From positions 52,101-116,100 of the forward strand of contig JAJZEH010000037.1 in NCBI GenBank assembly GCA_021805725.1: a stretch of 64,000 nucleotides of DNA. Direction: 5' to 3'. The stretch is from Pseudomonadota bacterium. GTDB taxonomy: Bacteria; Pseudomonadota; Gammaproteobacteria; Burkholderiales; Ferrovaceae. Positions 63,837-64,000 of the stretch are shown in pieces. Under the pieces are notes generated by a model. The model did no database searches and was not told where the DNA came from. It was given only the letters and a program-made list of their open reading frames with translations. The position numbers and the translations under genes were made by a program. Within the stretch, counting starts at the first letter, position 1; each line of letters begins with the position of its first letter.

Positions 63837-64000
63837 AAATATCCATCATCGGTACCGGTTATGTAGGCCTCGTCAGCGGCGCCTGCCTCGCAGAAGTGGG
63901 GAACCATGTGCTTTGCCTCGACGTGGATCCCGCCAAGATTGCCATTCTTCGCAATGGTGGCATACCCATTTACGAGCCAGGGCTCGAAGCGATGGTCAAG
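63833..64000 (+). CDS. ugd: UDP-glucose 6-dehydrogenase, N-terminal fragment (runs off window)
   Basis: The first 56 codons of a UDP-glucose/GDP-mannose dehydrogenase: Rossmann motif [20 protein letters not shown], then [12 protein letters not shown] and the substrate-site [12 protein letters not shown]. The enzyme makes UDP-glucuronate for surface polysaccharide. The ATG overlaps the pyrF stop (ATGA). Confidence 0.9.
   Translation, partial: MKISIIGTGYVGLVSGACLAEVGNHVLCLDVDPAKIAILRNGGIPIYEPGLEAMVK

Overview
The window reads as the chromosome of a GC-rich, chemolithotrophic, sulfur-oxidising betaproteobacterium, most likely Nitrosomonadales-like (Thiobacillus/Sulfuricella type). The reasons are a complete oxidative-type dissimilatory sulfite reductase locus (dsrABEFHCMKLJOPN, with dsrEFH and dsrL and without dsrD), an rhd-tusA-dsrE2 sulfur-relay cluster, sulfide:quinone oxidoreductase, and the betaproteobacterial housekeeping order gyrA-serC-pheA-hisC-tyrA-aroA-cmk-rpsA-ihfB-lapA-lapB-pyrF. 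The taxon is an inference from gene content. I saw no rRNA, tRNA, intact insertion sequence or CRISPR array.

Layout. 1-3.3 kb: a cut EamA transporter abutting a remnant of a GFA-family gene, then DUF3147, an RhlE-type helicase and a DUF167 gene. 3.4-7.2 kb: glycolate oxidase glcDEF. 7.1-11.5 kb: DMT transporter, gluQRS, pirin, sfsA, quinone oxidoreductase. 11.5-15.9 kb: exported DsrE-like protein, a LysR regulator divergent from a YeiH-type transporter, and a NarX/NarL-like two-component pair whose kinase has a cysteine-bearing GAF domain. 16.0-18.7 kb: rhodanese, TusA, DsrE2 and a FadL-family porin.

18.8-22.0 kb is a tight six-gene minus-strand operon divergent from dsrA: a 72-residue unknown, an orphan Cas6/Cmx6-like protein, a cysteine-free DsrC paralogue, a double-TusA protein, a 198-residue unknown and a TauD-like dioxygenase. 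This is the best candidate for an undescribed system. 22.1-35.8 kb: the dsr operon through dsrN, then a TrpD2/YbiB-like gene and a siroheme-type methyltransferase. The dsrN reading frame carries a 58-bp near-perfect palindrome.

35.8-47.2 kb looks like a sulfide/persulfide response unit. An ArsR repressor with the two cysteines of SqrR/BigR sits divergent from an RND pump (fusion protein, permease, DUF2892, TolC), SQR, rhodanese and cytochrome bd oxidase (cydP, cydA, cydB, cydX), with a strong promoter and adjoining dyad between them. 47.2-64 kb is housekeeping: trhP, a gph/mupP-type phosphatase, ubiG, an OmpA-family protein, gyrA, the serine/aromatic/histidine biosynthesis block, cmk, rpsA, ihfB, lapAB, pyrF and the start of a UDP-glucose dehydrogenase.

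How they work together (family knowledge plus inference): SQR oxidises sulfide to persulfide/polysulfide. Rhodanese, TusA and DsrE2 pass sulfane sulfur to DsrEFH and DsrC. DsrMKJOP and DsrL connect DsrC and DsrAB to the quinone and NAD(P)H pools. DsrN and CobA serve the siroheme cofactor. Glycolate oxidase and the phosphoglycolate-type phosphatase would fit salvage of RuBisCO oxygenase product in an autotroph, although no RuBisCO is in the window.
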